Part shown: positions 17,774 to 26,085 of the stretch, in pieces
Position numbering within the stretch: position 1 is the stretch's first letter
Layout of the letters: each line of letters opens with the position of its first letter
NCBI RefSeq assembly: GCF_004798585.1
Contig: NZ_PPXQ01000008.1
Coordinates: 1-64,000 of the forward strand
Direction: 5' to 3'
DNA length: 64,000 bases
From: Massilia sp. Mn16-1_5
GTDB lineage: Bacteria; Pseudomonadota; Gammaproteobacteria; Burkholderiales; Burkholderiaceae_D
Position numbers and translations under genes: made by a program
The notes under the pieces: model-generated
Databases searched by the model: none
What the model saw: the letters and a program-made list of their open reading frames with translations, nothing else
Told to the model about the DNA's origin: nothing

Positions 17774-18709
17774 TTACGGTTGAACGGGCGCTGCGGAAGC
17801 GTCCTGCGTGGGAAATCCGGGCGGCGCGCTGCGGCGCAGGCCTTCCGCGAGCGGCATGCGCGGCTGCCAGCCAGGCGGCGCCGTGAAATCGGTCCAGGCC
17901 TGCATGGTCTCGCGTGGGCGATAGGGGCGCTCGCCCCAGCCGACGTTCACGCGCGCGCCGAGCGCGGCCTCGAAGGCGGCGACCAGGTCCTTGAGGCGCA
18001 GCGGCGCGCCGGAGGAGACGCCGTAGTGCAGCTGCACCGGACCGGCATCGCGCAAGAAGCGTTCGGTGGCGAGATAGGCCTCGACCACGTCGTCGATGTA
18101 GACCATGTCGAGCAGCTGCTCGCCGCCCGACATCGACAGGGCCTGGCCGCTCGCCGCCGCCTTCCACAGGGCGCTCATCAGCTTCGGGCGCGGATCGTCG
18201 GGGCCATAGGTGTCGAACAGCGCCAGCGTCGCCACCGAGAAGCCGAGCGCATTCACGTAATAAGCCAGCAGCGTCTCGAAGGCCTGCTTGGTGGCGGCGT
18301 ACAGGTTCACCGGATCGTAGGCGCGGTTCTCGAAGTGCTGCCAGGCCGTGCCAGTGTTCACCAGCAGGCGCACGCCGTTGGCGGCCATCGCTTCCAGCAG
18401 CCGGGTCGGGAACAGGATGTTCGCCTCGATCAGGTTTTCGATCTCCTCTGGCTTGTGCTGGGCGAGGAAGACGGCGGCCAGGTGGAACACGGCGTCGGGC
18501 GCGGCGGCGCGGACGATTTCGGTCAGTTCGGCCGTCGCGCCGCTTGACCGGTGTAAGGTCAGCCGGTCGAGGATGGGCGCCAGCGGCGCGAGGCTGGAGC
18601 CTGCGCGCAGCAGCACGTGCACCTCCCAGCCCTCCTCCACCAGGCGGCGCGCCAGGTGCGAACCGACGAAGCCGCTGGCGCCGGTGACGAGTGCGCGGCG
18701 CTTAGTCAT
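17774..18709 (-). CDS. NAD-dependent epimerase/dehydratase family (SDR) nucleotide-sugar reductase
   Basis: A 311-residue extended SDR with the Rossmann motif ALVTGASGFVGSHLARRL at the N-terminus and the catalytic Y-x-x-x-K in NLYAATKQAF. It starts inside the end of the upstream RmlC-type gene (8-base overlap). After the four CDP-3,6-dideoxyhexose enzymes and an epimerase, a final C4 reduction is the missing step. The role of a CDP-4-keto-3,6-dideoxyhexose reductase (comparable to AscF, Abe or Prt, which are related SDRs) is inferred from this position. The stereochemistry of the product cannot be read from the sequence. Confidence 0.75.
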   Translation of the reverse strand: MTKRRALVTGASGFVGSHLARRLVEEGWEVHVLLRAGSSLAPLAPILDRLTLHRSSGATAELTEIVRAAAPDAVFHLAAVFLAQHKPEEIENLIEANILFPTRLLEAMAANGVRLLVNTGTAWQHFENRAYDPVNLYAATKQAFETLLAYYVNALGFSVATLALFDTYGPDDPRPKLMSALWKAAASGQALSMSGGEQLLDMVYIDDVVEAYLATERFLRDAGPVQLHYGVSSGAPLRLKDLVAAFEAALGARVNVGWGERPYRPRETMQAWTDFTAPPGWQPRMPLAEGLRRSAPPGFPTQDASAAPVQP

Positions 18710-19250
18710 ACGTAAATGGGCTGTCGAAATCGGCCAGCGCGGCAAAGGCGGCGTCGCGCGGCGAGACTAGCGGGTTCGCCGCCGGCCACTGGACGCCGAT
18801 CGAATCCCAGCGCACGCCCTCGTCCTGCTCGGGCGCGTAGACGCTGGTGACGTTGTAGACCAGGGTCGCCAGCTCGCTGGTCGCGCAGAAGCCGTGCGCC
18901 ATCCCGGCGGCGATGTAGAGCGCGTTGCCCTGGCTGGCGCTGAGCGTGAAGCTGCGCGTCTGGCCATAGGTCGGCGAGCCCCTGCGCAGGTCGAGCACGA
19001 CGTCGAACACCTCGCCGTGCACGCAGTAGACCAGCTTCGCGTGCTGGGCCGGCGGCTTTTGGAAATGCATGCCGCGCACCACGCCGCGATGCGAGTGCGA
19101 ATAGTACTGCTCGACGAATCCGGCCTCGAGGCCGAGCGCGCGGAAGGCGCCCTCGTGGAAGGTCTTCACGAAGCGCCCGCGCGCGTCTTCCAGCACGCGC
19201 GGCTGCAGCAGCAGGCAGCCCGGCAGGCCGGTGTCCTGCGTCTCGAACAT
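18702..19250 (-). CDS. RmlC/RfbC-type 4-keto-sugar epimerase
   Basis: A 182-residue cupin-fold epimerase of the dTDP-4-dehydrorhamnose 3,5-epimerase family. It contains the catalytic-His region VVRGMHFQKPPAQHAKLVYCVHGEVFDVVLDLR and the AAGMAHGF segment typical of the family. No RmlA, RmlB or RmlD genes accompany it; the neighbours are all CDP-3,6-dideoxyhexose genes. Its likely substrate is the CDP-4-keto-3,6-dideoxyhexose, epimerised at C5 as proposed for AscE in Yersinia ascarylose synthesis. It overlaps both neighbours by a few bases (1 base with rfbH, 8 with the reductase). Confidence 0.8.
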   Translation of the reverse strand: MFETQDTGLPGCLLLQPRVLEDARGRFVKTFHEGAFRALGLEAGFVEQYYSHSHRGVVRGMHFQKPPAQHAKLVYCVHGEVFDVVLDLRRGSPTYGQTRSFTLSASQGNALYIAAGMAHGFCATSELATLVYNVTSVYAPEQDEGVRWDSIGVQWPAANPLVSPRDAAFAALADFDSPFTYD

Positions 19251-20593
19251 CAGAAATTCACCCCGAAGAATTCCTCGAGCTTCTCGACCATGTAATCGAT
19301 GTGCGCGTGGGTCAGGCCGGGCCAGGTGCCGAGCCAGAAGGTCTGGTTCATGACGATGTCGGTGTTCGTCAGGTCGCCGCTGACGCGGAAGTGTTGGCCG
19401 ATCATGTAGGGCTGGCGCGTCAGGTTACCGGCAAACAGCAGGCGGGTGGCGATCTTGTGCTGGTCGAGGTAGTTCAGCAGGTCGACACGGGCGACGCCGC
19501 TGCCTTCCTTGAGCACCAGCGGGAAACCGAACCAGGATGGATCGGAGTTCGGGGTCGCCTGCGGCAGGTGCAGGAACTGCGCGCAGCCGGCCAGGCGTTC
19601 GCGCAGGTAGGCGAAGTTGGCCTTGCGCGCCTGGACGAAATCGTCGAGGCGGTCGAGCTGGGCCAGCGCGCAGGCCGCCTGCATGTCGGTGATCTTCAGG
19701 TTGTAGCCGAGGTGGCTGTAGGTGTACTTGTGATCGTAGCCTTCCGGCAGGTCGCCCAGCTTCCAGCAGAAGCGCTTGTTGCAGGTGTTGTCCTTGCCCG
19801 GCGGGCAGTAGCAGTCGCGGCCCCAGTCGCGGAAGGATTCGGCGATCAGCTTCAGTTCCGGATTATTCGTGAACACGGCGCCGCCCTCGCCCATCGTGAT
19901 GTGGTGCGCCGGGTAGAAACTCAGGGTGGCGATGTCGCCGAAGGTGCCGACCAGCTGGCCGTTGTAGGTCGAGCCGAGCGCGTCGCAGCAATCCTCGATC
20001 AGCCACAAGTTGTACTTGCGGCACAGCGCCACCACGACCTCCAGGTTGAAGGGGTTGCCGAGCGAGTGGGCCAGCATGATGGCTTTCGTCTTCGGCGAGA
20101 TCGCCGCTTCGATCTTCGATGCATCGATGTTGTGGGTGTCGAGGTCGACGTCGACGAACACGGGCACGGCGCCGAACTGCAGGATCGGATTCACCGTCGT
20201 CGGGAAGCCGGCCGCCACGCCGATGACCTCGTCGCCCTTCTTGATGGCGCGTTCGCCGAGGCGGCTCGAGGTCAGGGTTGAGAAGGCGACCAGGTTGGCG
20301 GACGAGCCCGAATTCACCGTGATCAGGTATTGGACGCCGAGATAGCGCGCCAGGCGCTGCTCGAACTCGGCGTTGAAGCGGCCGGTGGTCAGCCAGCCGT
20401 CCAGGCTCGCCTCGACCATGTTCTTCAGTTCGGCCGCGCCGAGCACCTTGCCCGACACCGGCACCGGCGTCTGGCCCGGCACGAAAGGCTGGGGCGCGAA
20501 GGCGATGGCGGCATACTCTTCCACCAGGGCGGCGATCTGGCTGCGCAGTGCGGCGGGCGACTTGTCGGCGAAATGGATCGGGGCGGTACTCAT
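19250..20593 (-). CDS. rfbH: CDP-4-keto-6-deoxyglucose 3-dehydrase (E1)
   Basis: A 447-residue PMP-dependent dehydrase of the DegT/DnrJ/EryC1 fold that removes the C3 hydroxyl of CDP-4-keto-6-deoxyglucose. Two features separate it from aminotransferases. The PLP-binding lysine is replaced by His230 ([15 protein letters not shown]). Four cysteines C203, C261, C263 and C271 give exactly the C-x57-C-x-C-x7-C spacing of the E1 2Fe-2S cluster. It works with the rfbI reductase. It lies 1 base after rfbG, so coupling is likely. Confidence 0.95.
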   Translation of the reverse strand: MSTAPIHFADKSPAALRSQIAALVEEYAAIAFAPQPFVPGQTPVPVSGKVLGAAELKNMVEASLDGWLTTGRFNAEFEQRLARYLGVQYLITVNSGSSANLVAFSTLTSSRLGERAIKKGDEVIGVAAGFPTTVNPILQFGAVPVFVDVDLDTHNIDASKIEAAISPKTKAIMLAHSLGNPFNLEVVVALCRKYNLWLIEDCCDALGSTYNGQLVGTFGDIATLSFYPAHHITMGEGGAVFTNNPELKLIAESFRDWGRDCYCPPGKDNTCNKRFCWKLGDLPEGYDHKYTYSHLGYNLKITDMQAACALAQLDRLDDFVQARKANFAYLRERLAGCAQFLHLPQATPNSDPSWFGFPLVLKEGSGVARVDLLNYLDQHKIATRLLFAGNLTRQPYMIGQHFRVSGDLTNTDIVMNQTFWLGTWPGLTHAHIDYMVEKLEEFFGVNF

Positions 20594-20594
20594 G

Positions 20595-21689
20595 TCAGTC
20601 CTTGTTCATATTCTGTTGCGTATAGCTTGCAATCTGCTCCAAACAGACGGCGCGCATGTCGGCGCCCTGCAGCCAGGCGCGCTGCCACTCGAGCACGCGT
20701 GCCAGGGCCTGCGCCAAATCCCAGCGCGGGCGCCAGCCGAGGCGTGCCCCGGCTTTCGAAATATCCAGTTTAAGGTAATGCGCTTCGTGGGGATGTTCGC
20801 CAGCGTCGCGCCGCCAGCTGGCGCCCTCGCCCCAGCCTTCCACCAGGCGTTCGACGATCCACTGCACGGGTTGGGCATCAAGCTCCTGCGGCCCGAAGTT
20901 CCAGCCTTCGGCCAGCGCCGCGCCGTCCTCGACCAGGCGCTGCGCCAGCACCAGGTAGCCGGCCAGCGGTTCCAGCACGTGCTGCCAGGGGCGGATCGCG
21001 GACGGGTTGCGGATCGCGACCGGCTCGCCCGCCGCGAGCGCGCGCAGGATGTCGGGTACCAGGCGATCCAGCGCCCAGTCGCCGCCACCGATGACGTTGC
21101 CGGCGCGAGCCGAGGCCAGCGCCACGCCGCCGCCTGCGAGGAAGGAGCGGCGGTAGGCGCTGGTCACCAGTTCGGCGCAACCCTTGCTGCTGCTGTAGGG
21201 ATCGAAGCCGCCCATGGCTTCGTTCTCGCGGTAGCCCCAGACCCACTCGCGGTTTTCATAGCACTTGTCGGTGGTGACGTTCACGATGGCGCGCACGCCG
21301 GGCGTATGCCGTGCAGCCTCCAGCACGTGCACCGTGCCCATCACGTTGGTCGCATAGGTCGCGACCGGTTCCGCATACGAGAGGCGTACCAGCGGCTGGG
21401 CCGCCAGGTGCAGCACGATCTCGGGACGCACGGCAGCGAAGACGGCGCGCACGGCGGCTTCATCGCGGATGTCGGCGCGGGTGTCGCTGGCCATGCCGGC
21501 GGCCACGTTGGCCACGGCGTACAGCGCCGGTTCGGTCGGCGGATCGAGCGCCAGGCCGTGCACCTCGGCGCCGAGCGACTGCAGCCACAAGGCCAGCCAG
21601 CTGCCCTTGAAGCCGGTGTGGCCGGTGAGCAGGACGCGCTTGCCCTGCCAGAAGGCCGGTTCAAAGGGAGGAGCAGATGCGGCCATCAT
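20595..21689 (-). CDS. rfbG: CDP-glucose 4,6-dehydratase
   Basis: A 364-residue extended SDR that converts CDP-glucose to CDP-4-keto-6-deoxyglucose. The dinucleotide motif [21 protein letters not shown], the [17 protein letters not shown] segment and the catalytic Y-x-x-x-K ([11 protein letters not shown]) are all characteristic of RfbG rather than RmlB. The start ATG overlaps the stop of rfbF (ATGA). A much longer upstream frame is only an overlap shadow of rfbF. Confidence 0.94.
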   Translation of the reverse strand: MMAASAPPFEPAFWQGKRVLLTGHTGFKGSWLALWLQSLGAEVHGLALDPPTEPALYAVANVAAGMASDTRADIRDEAAVRAVFAAVRPEIVLHLAAQPLVRLSYAEPVATYATNVMGTVHVLEAARHTPGVRAIVNVTTDKCYENREWVWGYRENEAMGGFDPYSSSKGCAELVTSAYRRSFLAGGGVALASARAGNVIGGGDWALDRLVPDILRALAAGEPVAIRNPSAIRPWQHVLEPLAGYLVLAQRLVEDGAALAEGWNFGPQELDAQPVQWIVERLVEGWGEGASWRRDAGEHPHEAHYLKLDISKAGARLGWRPRWDLAQALARVLEWQRAWLQGADMRAVCLEQIASYTQQNMNKD

Positions 21690-22462
21690 CGGGTCCACAT
21701 CTTCCAGGGTGCGCGGCCGGAGCTCCACAGCTCCTCTAACATGTGCTTGTCGCGCAGGGTGTCCATCGGCTGCCAGAAGCCGTGGTGTTCCCAGGCCATC
21801 AGCTCGCCCGCCTGCGCGAGTTTCATGAGCGGCTCCTGCTCCCAGATCGTCTGGTCGCTCTCGATGGTCGACAGCACCTTCGGCGAGAGGACAAAAAAGC
21901 CGCCGTTGATCATGCCGCCGTCGCCTTTCGGCTTTTCCATGAAGTCGACCACCTGTCCGGCGCGGATGTCGAGCGCGCCGAAACGGCCGGGCGGCCAGGT
22001 CGCGGTCACCGTGGCGGCCTTGCCGTGGCTCTGGTGGAAGGCCACCAGGGCCGTGATGTCGATGTCGCCGACGCCGTCGCCGTAGGTGAAGCAGAAGGCT
22101 TCCTCTTCCTGCACGTAGTCCGCCACGCGGCGCAGGCGCCCGCCCGTCATCGAATCGTCGCCGGTATCGACCAGGGTCACCTTCCAGGGCTCGGTGCGGC
22201 GCTCGTGCACGTGCATCTTCTTTTCGCGCAGGTCGAAAGTGACGTCCGAGGTATGCAGGAAGTAGTTGGCGAAGTACTCCTTGATCACATAGCCCTTGTA
22301 GCCGCAGCAGATCACGAAGTCGTTGATGCCGTGCGCCGAGTACATCTTCATGATGTGCCACAGGATCGGCTTACCGCCCAGTTCCACCATCGGCTTCGGG
22401 CGCAGGCTCGTTTCTTCGCTGAGGCGGGTGCCGAGACCACCGGCGAGAATGACTGCTTTCAT
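21686..22462 (-). CDS. rfbF: Glucose-1-phosphate cytidylyltransferase
   Basis: A 258-residue nucleotidyltransferase making CDP-glucose from CTP and glucose-1-phosphate, the first step of the pathway. The N-terminal [18 protein letters not shown] with [12 protein letters not shown] is the nucleotide-binding signature. [12 protein letters not shown] holds the metal-binding Asp. [12 protein letters not shown] near the C-terminus is typical of the cytidylyltransferase group. The start has GAGGA about 6 bases upstream. It is followed by rfbG with an ATGA overlap and preceded by rfbI on the same strand. Confidence 0.95.
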   Translation of the reverse strand: MKAVILAGGLGTRLSEETSLRPKPMVELGGKPILWHIMKMYSAHGINDFVICCGYKGYVIKEYFANYFLHTSDVTFDLREKKMHVHERRTEPWKVTLVDTGDDSMTGGRLRRVADYVQEEEAFCFTYGDGVGDIDITALVAFHQSHGKAATVTATWPPGRFGALDIRAGQVVDFMEKPKGDGGMINGGFFVLSPKVLSTIESDQTIWEQEPLMKLAQAGELMAWEHHGFWQPMDTLRDKHMLEELWSSGRAPWKMWTR

Positions 22463-22487
22463 GGGTTCCTCATCCAGGTCAGGCCGC

Positions 22488-23477
22488 TCATGCATCCGAT
22501 GCCACGAAGGCATCGGAACGGAAGCGCCGCGGCGGCAGGCCGGCCGCGCTCAGTGCCGTCTCGGCTGCGCGCACCATCGCCTCGTTGCCGCAGGCGTAGA
22601 CGACGGCGCGGGCGAGATTCGGGGCTTCGGCCAGGTACACGTCCTGCACGTGGCCGCGCGCGCCCTGCCAGTCCTCGCCGGCGCGCGAGAGCACCGGCAC
22701 GTAGCGCTGGCCGGCATCGACCGCGTTCACGTCCCAGTACAGGTCGGGCTGCGTGCGCCCGCCCCAGAAGACCGCGACGCTGGCCGGACGCGCGTCAAGC
22801 GCCAGCTGCGCGATTTCTTCCAGCATGGCTTTCACGGGCGCGATACCGGTGCCGGTCGCCAGGAAGACCAGGTCCATGCCGGCGACCTCGCGCAGGACGA
22901 AGGTGCCGAGCGGACCGTTCAGGCGCAGCAGGTCGTTCTGTTTCGCCGCGCCGAACCAGTAGGCGCTCAGGACGCCGTCTTCCACCTGGCGGATGTGCAG
23001 CTCGACGCGCGGGCCCTGCGCGTTCGCCAGCGAATAGCTGCGCCGCACGTTGCCGGCCGCGAGGATGTCGACGTATTGGCCGGGCCGGTAGTTGAACACG
23101 GCGTTCGGCGGCAGGCGCAGGACCACTTTCATGACGTCGGGCGCCAGCGGCGCGATGGCCTCGATCCGGCAAGGCACGATGCGCGCCGGCGCCAGGTCCA
23201 GGCCGCCCAGCACGTTGGCTTCGACCGTCAGGTCGCTGGTGGCGCTGCGCACGCAGGCCAGCACCCAGCCGTTTGCGCGCTCGCGTTCGGTGAGGCCCGT
23301 TTCCGGATGCAGCGCGCTACTGTCGCCGCTGGTGATGCGGCAGGCGCAGGTGCTGCAGCGGCCGCTGCGGCAGCTGTAGGGCAGCGTCACGCCGGCGCGC
23401 GCCGCCGCGTCGAGCAGGGTCTCGCCCGGCTCGCTGTCGAATTCCCTGCCCTCTCCCAGTGCGATACGAAACGCCAT
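22488..23477 (-). CDS. rfbI: CDP-6-deoxy-delta-3,4-glucoseen reductase (E3)
   Basis: A 329-residue iron-sulfur flavoprotein that passes electrons from NADH to RfbH. The N-terminal plant-type ferredoxin domain has C36, C41, C44 and C75 (C-x4-C-x2-C-x30-C). A ferredoxin-reductase module follows with the FAD motif RRSYSLAN and the NAD-binding [14 protein letters not shown]. The start [10 protein letters not shown] is chosen for GGAG upstream; five codons further upstream are open. It lies 11 bases after the GT32-FkbM gene, and 25 bases separate its stop from the rfbF start. The order of the four dideoxyhexose genes (I-F-G-H) matches known O-antigen loci. Confidence 0.93.
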   Translation of the reverse strand: MAFRIALGEGREFDSEPGETLLDAAARAGVTLPYSCRSGRCSTCACRITSGDSSALHPETGLTERERANGWVLACVRSATSDLTVEANVLGGLDLAPARIVPCRIEAIAPLAPDVMKVVLRLPPNAVFNYRPGQYVDILAAGNVRRSYSLANAQGPRVELHIRQVEDGVLSAYWFGAAKQNDLLRLNGPLGTFVLREVAGMDLVFLATGTGIAPVKAMLEEIAQLALDARPASVAVFWGGRTQPDLYWDVNAVDAGQRYVPVLSRAGEDWQGARGHVQDVYLAEAPNLARAVVYACGNEAMVRAAETALSAAGLPPRRFRSDAFVASDA

Positions 23478-23488
23478 GCTCCGCTCCC

Positions 23489-25066
23489 TCAAAAGCCCAG
23501 CAACAGCCGGAAGGCGTCGCGGTAGATGGTCGGGATGCCGTAGTCGACATACAGCTGGTTGCAGTACAGCTGGAACATGTCGCTGCGATAGGCGATCGCG
23601 GTGCGGCCATCGTTGAAGGAGACGTACTCGCGTTTCAGCATGTCGTCCAGGATGGCGATCTCGTGCGGCGCCAGCACGTCCAGCGGGTAGCGCAGGATGA
23701 AGGGACGGATGCCGTGGGCCAGCATCTGCACCATGAAGTGGAACTCGCCGCCGTTCATGTCGGCCACCACGATGCCGGGATGGGTATCGTTGTTCAGGGC
23801 CAGCAGGCCGGCGATGTCGAGCGCATCGACGCGGTAGCCCGTCATCGCGGCCTCCACGGCGAGCCGGGTCGCGCTGTCGAAACGGGCCAGGCGCGGATGC
23901 ACGCGTTCCGGCATGGTGCTGGCCAGGCTGGCCTTGGCCGCCTGCGCGCCGGCCGGCCCCAGCTTCTGCAGCTCGGGCAGGTAGAGGTGGGTGTGACCAG
24001 GATCGAGCGCGAAGGCGCAGTGGTACAGGCCGGCGCGCGCGTTGTTGCGGTAGTTCTGCTGCAGGGCGGTGAAGCGCTGCGGATCGGGTTCGATCAGCAC
24101 CGCGTGCGGATCGAAGTTGACCAACAGCGCGCGCAGCGGGTCCTCGGTGACGCCGTCGCCCGCACCGAGCTGCCAGACCAGCAGGTCGGGCACTTCGGTG
24201 AGCACGAAAAATGCGACTTTCAGCAGCGCCAGCGGAACCACGTCGTCAATGCGCACGCGGCTGGCCGCGACCTTGTCCTGGGCCGCTTCCAGCAGCGCGC
24301 TGCGCTGGGCGCGCGCCGTCTCGGCCAGCGTGCGCAGCGGGCGGGTCAGGTAGCTGTCGCGTTCACCGAGGGCGTCGACGGTGGCGCGCAGGTCGCCGCG
24401 TTCGGCCAGCAGCAGCGCGCGCCGCAATTGCGCCTGTCCCGGCAGCGGCGGATTGGCCCAGGCGCGGATGCCACGCGTGTTCGAGAGGTCGCGCGTGTAC
24501 AGGCTCGATACCGGTTCGTCCTGCTGGTAAGGGTAGAACGTCTGCGGCGGCAGCATGCGGTGCGGACCGTGCGCCAGCGCGCGTCCCAGCAGCCAGGGGC
24601 CGGTTTCGAGATTGGCCGGCTTGCGCTTCAGTTCCATGCCGGCCAGGGTCTCGAGCGCCCAGCCGAGCGCGGTGGCGCCCGGCGCGGCGGCGATGAAGCC
24701 CATGGAGCAGAAGTCCTGCGCCTCGACCTCGTTGCAGACCACAAGTTCTTCGTCTTCCCAGCCGGGATCGAAGGCGTGATAGGGAATGATCTCGGGATCG
24801 AGCCAGAGGCCGCCGTGCGCGTGCAGGATGGCGTAGCAGGCGATGTGGGCGCGGCGCTGCGGGTCCTCGGCGCGTTCGAGCAGCGCCGCGGCGGGCAGCG
24901 AGGCCAGGTCGGAGGCATTCCAGGTGATGAACGCCCAGTCCGGCAACTGGCGCTGCCAGGCCTGCCAGTGGCCCTCGTGCGCCGGGTTGGGCGCGGCATC
25001 GGCAAGCTGGAGGCGGTGCACGATGCGGGTGATGCGTGCTCGGTCTCGGGTATCGTTACTGGCCAT
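23489..25066 (-). CDS. GT32-type glycosyltransferase fused to an FkbM-like methyltransferase domain
   Basis: A 525-residue two-domain protein. The N-terminal part (about 1-200) reads as an Och1/GT32-like glycosyltransferase: RITRIVHRLQ, WITWNASDL-like spacing and an acidic motif in HAHGGLWLDPEI (D-x-E in place of D-x-D). The C-terminal half (about 295-500) resembles FkbM methyltransferases: VWQLGAGDGV for SAM binding, AVLIEPDPQRFTALQQNYRNN and GIVVADMNGGEF. The start MASNDTRD has AAGGAG 6 bases upstream. The two domains in one chain suggest sequential transfer and methylation of a sugar. Activity is inferred. Confidence 0.68.
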   Translation of the reverse strand: MASNDTRDRARITRIVHRLQLADAAPNPAHEGHWQAWQRQLPDWAFITWNASDLASLPAAALLERAEDPQRRAHIACYAILHAHGGLWLDPEIIPYHAFDPGWEDEELVVCNEVEAQDFCSMGFIAAAPGATALGWALETLAGMELKRKPANLETGPWLLGRALAHGPHRMLPPQTFYPYQQDEPVSSLYTRDLSNTRGIRAWANPPLPGQAQLRRALLLAERGDLRATVDALGERDSYLTRPLRTLAETARAQRSALLEAAQDKVAASRVRIDDVVPLALLKVAFFVLTEVPDLLVWQLGAGDGVTEDPLRALLVNFDPHAVLIEPDPQRFTALQQNYRNNARAGLYHCAFALDPGHTHLYLPELQKLGPAGAQAAKASLASTMPERVHPRLARFDSATRLAVEAAMTGYRVDALDIAGLLALNNDTHPGIVVADMNGGEFHFMVQMLAHGIRPFILRYPLDVLAPHEIAILDDMLKREYVSFNDGRTAIAYRSDMFQLYCNQLYVDYGIPTIYRDAFRLLLGF

Positions 25067-25130
25067 GCGTCTCCTTGCGGCGGAGTGGATTCGGGCCGCG
25101 CCGGCCATGCACCCGGCCCTGTTGTTGAGC

Positions 25131-25946
25131 TTACTTTTCAGTGTAGGTCTTCGTCATCATCCCTGCGAACAGGACGCCCAGCAGGCGCGACTCGTCGTCG
25201 CACAGCTCGCGGTCGATCTGTTCGATCGAAGGCCAGACCTTCTTCAGGTCGCGGTCCACCCACATCAGCCTGCGGAACCCGTTCCAGATGACGTCGGCCG
25301 ACACGCTCTGCTGGATCTGGGAGACGTTGGACTCGTCGCTCAGCGAGGTCACGAAGGGGAAGAACACGAGGCCCTTCAGCTTGCGCTCGTAGATCAGCCG
25401 GCGCAGCACCAGGTCGTAGGGATAATTCAGCTCTTCCTCCTGCGCCAGCAGGCCGGCCAGCTTGTCGAGCGAGCGGTGGTTGACGAGATAGGCGGTGGAG
25501 CCGGCGAACGGAAAGTCCTTGACGTCGAGCAGGCGCACCTCGCCCGAGTCGGTCAGCTCGTGCCGCAGCTTCACCAGGTCGAGCATCGTTTGCGGCAGCG
25601 GAATGCAGACGTCGGTATAGGCGATGTCCCAGTCGTAGCTGTCGCAGACGCCGAGGAAGTTGTTAATCGTGGCAGCGGTGCTTTGACCGAGCACCATGTC
25701 GTCTTCGACGATGAAGATCGGCGCGGTCGCGCCGCGGTTCATTTCGATGACGGCGCTGTGGCTGAAGAAGCAGCCCTTTTCGCCCGGCTTCAGGCTGCCG
25801 GGCACATTGGTTTCCTCGATGTAGCGCGCATCCACCGCGGGGAAGCGTTCCAGCTGCCAGTCGCTGCCGCCGTACTCCGCCCAGTTCGCTTCGAGCTGGG
25901 CGCGCCGGCCGGTGGCACGCTCCAGGTTAATGTATATGCACTTCAT
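25131..25946 (-). CDS. Glycosyltransferase family 25 (LPS glycosyltransferase type)
   Basis: A 271-residue cytoplasmic enzyme. The N-terminal KCIYINLERATGRR, then FPAVDARYIEETN, then PGEKGCFFSHSAVIE and the acidic IFIVEDDMVL are the ordered motifs of GT25. Members transfer galactose or other sugars in LPS and in protein glycosylation. It sits between the TPR-glycosyltransferase gene and the GT32-FkbM gene on the same strand. Donor and acceptor are unknown; the flagellin context suggests a step in flagellin glycan assembly. Confidence 0.8.
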   Translation of the reverse strand: MKCIYINLERATGRRAQLEANWAEYGGSDWQLERFPAVDARYIEETNVPGSLKPGEKGCFFSHSAVIEMNRGATAPIFIVEDDMVLGQSTAATINNFLGVCDSYDWDIAYTDVCIPLPQTMLDLVKLRHELTDSGEVRLLDVKDFPFAGSTAYLVNHRSLDKLAGLLAQEEELNYPYDLVLRRLIYERKLKGLVFFPFVTSLSDESNVSQIQQSVSADVIWNGFRRLMWVDRDLKKVWPSIEQIDRELCDDESRLLGVLFAGMMTKTYTEK

Positions 25947-26085
25947 CGGTTTCCATGGGACTGATCATCGACACTTCCCGGCGGCGGGAAGACCAGGCAA
26001 GCCAGCTGCGGCGGCGGCCCGGCCCATTATAGGTGGCACCTTCTTCTTTAACAAGAATCGTGCCCTCCCCCTTCCGGCCCGCGTT

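Noticed and set aside
17763..18167. N-terminal extension of the DUF707-like protein
   Set aside because: The extra residues are Arg-rich shadow of the reductase gene. A ribosome binding site and the conserved region begin at 17762.
18702..19250. RmlC as evidence of a dTDP-rhamnose pathway
   Set aside because: No RmlA, RmlB or RmlD gene is in the window, and the gene is embedded among CDP-dideoxyhexose genes.
19250..20593. Sugar aminotransferase reading of rfbH
   Set aside because: The catalytic lysine is His230 and the four-cysteine 2Fe-2S spacing is present, so it is the E1 dehydrase and not an aminotransferase.
21690..22361. N-terminal extension of rfbG making a 588-residue protein
   Set aside because: The extra 224 codons are an out-of-frame reading of rfbF. 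The true start at 21689 overlaps the rfbF stop and begins the conserved SDR domain.
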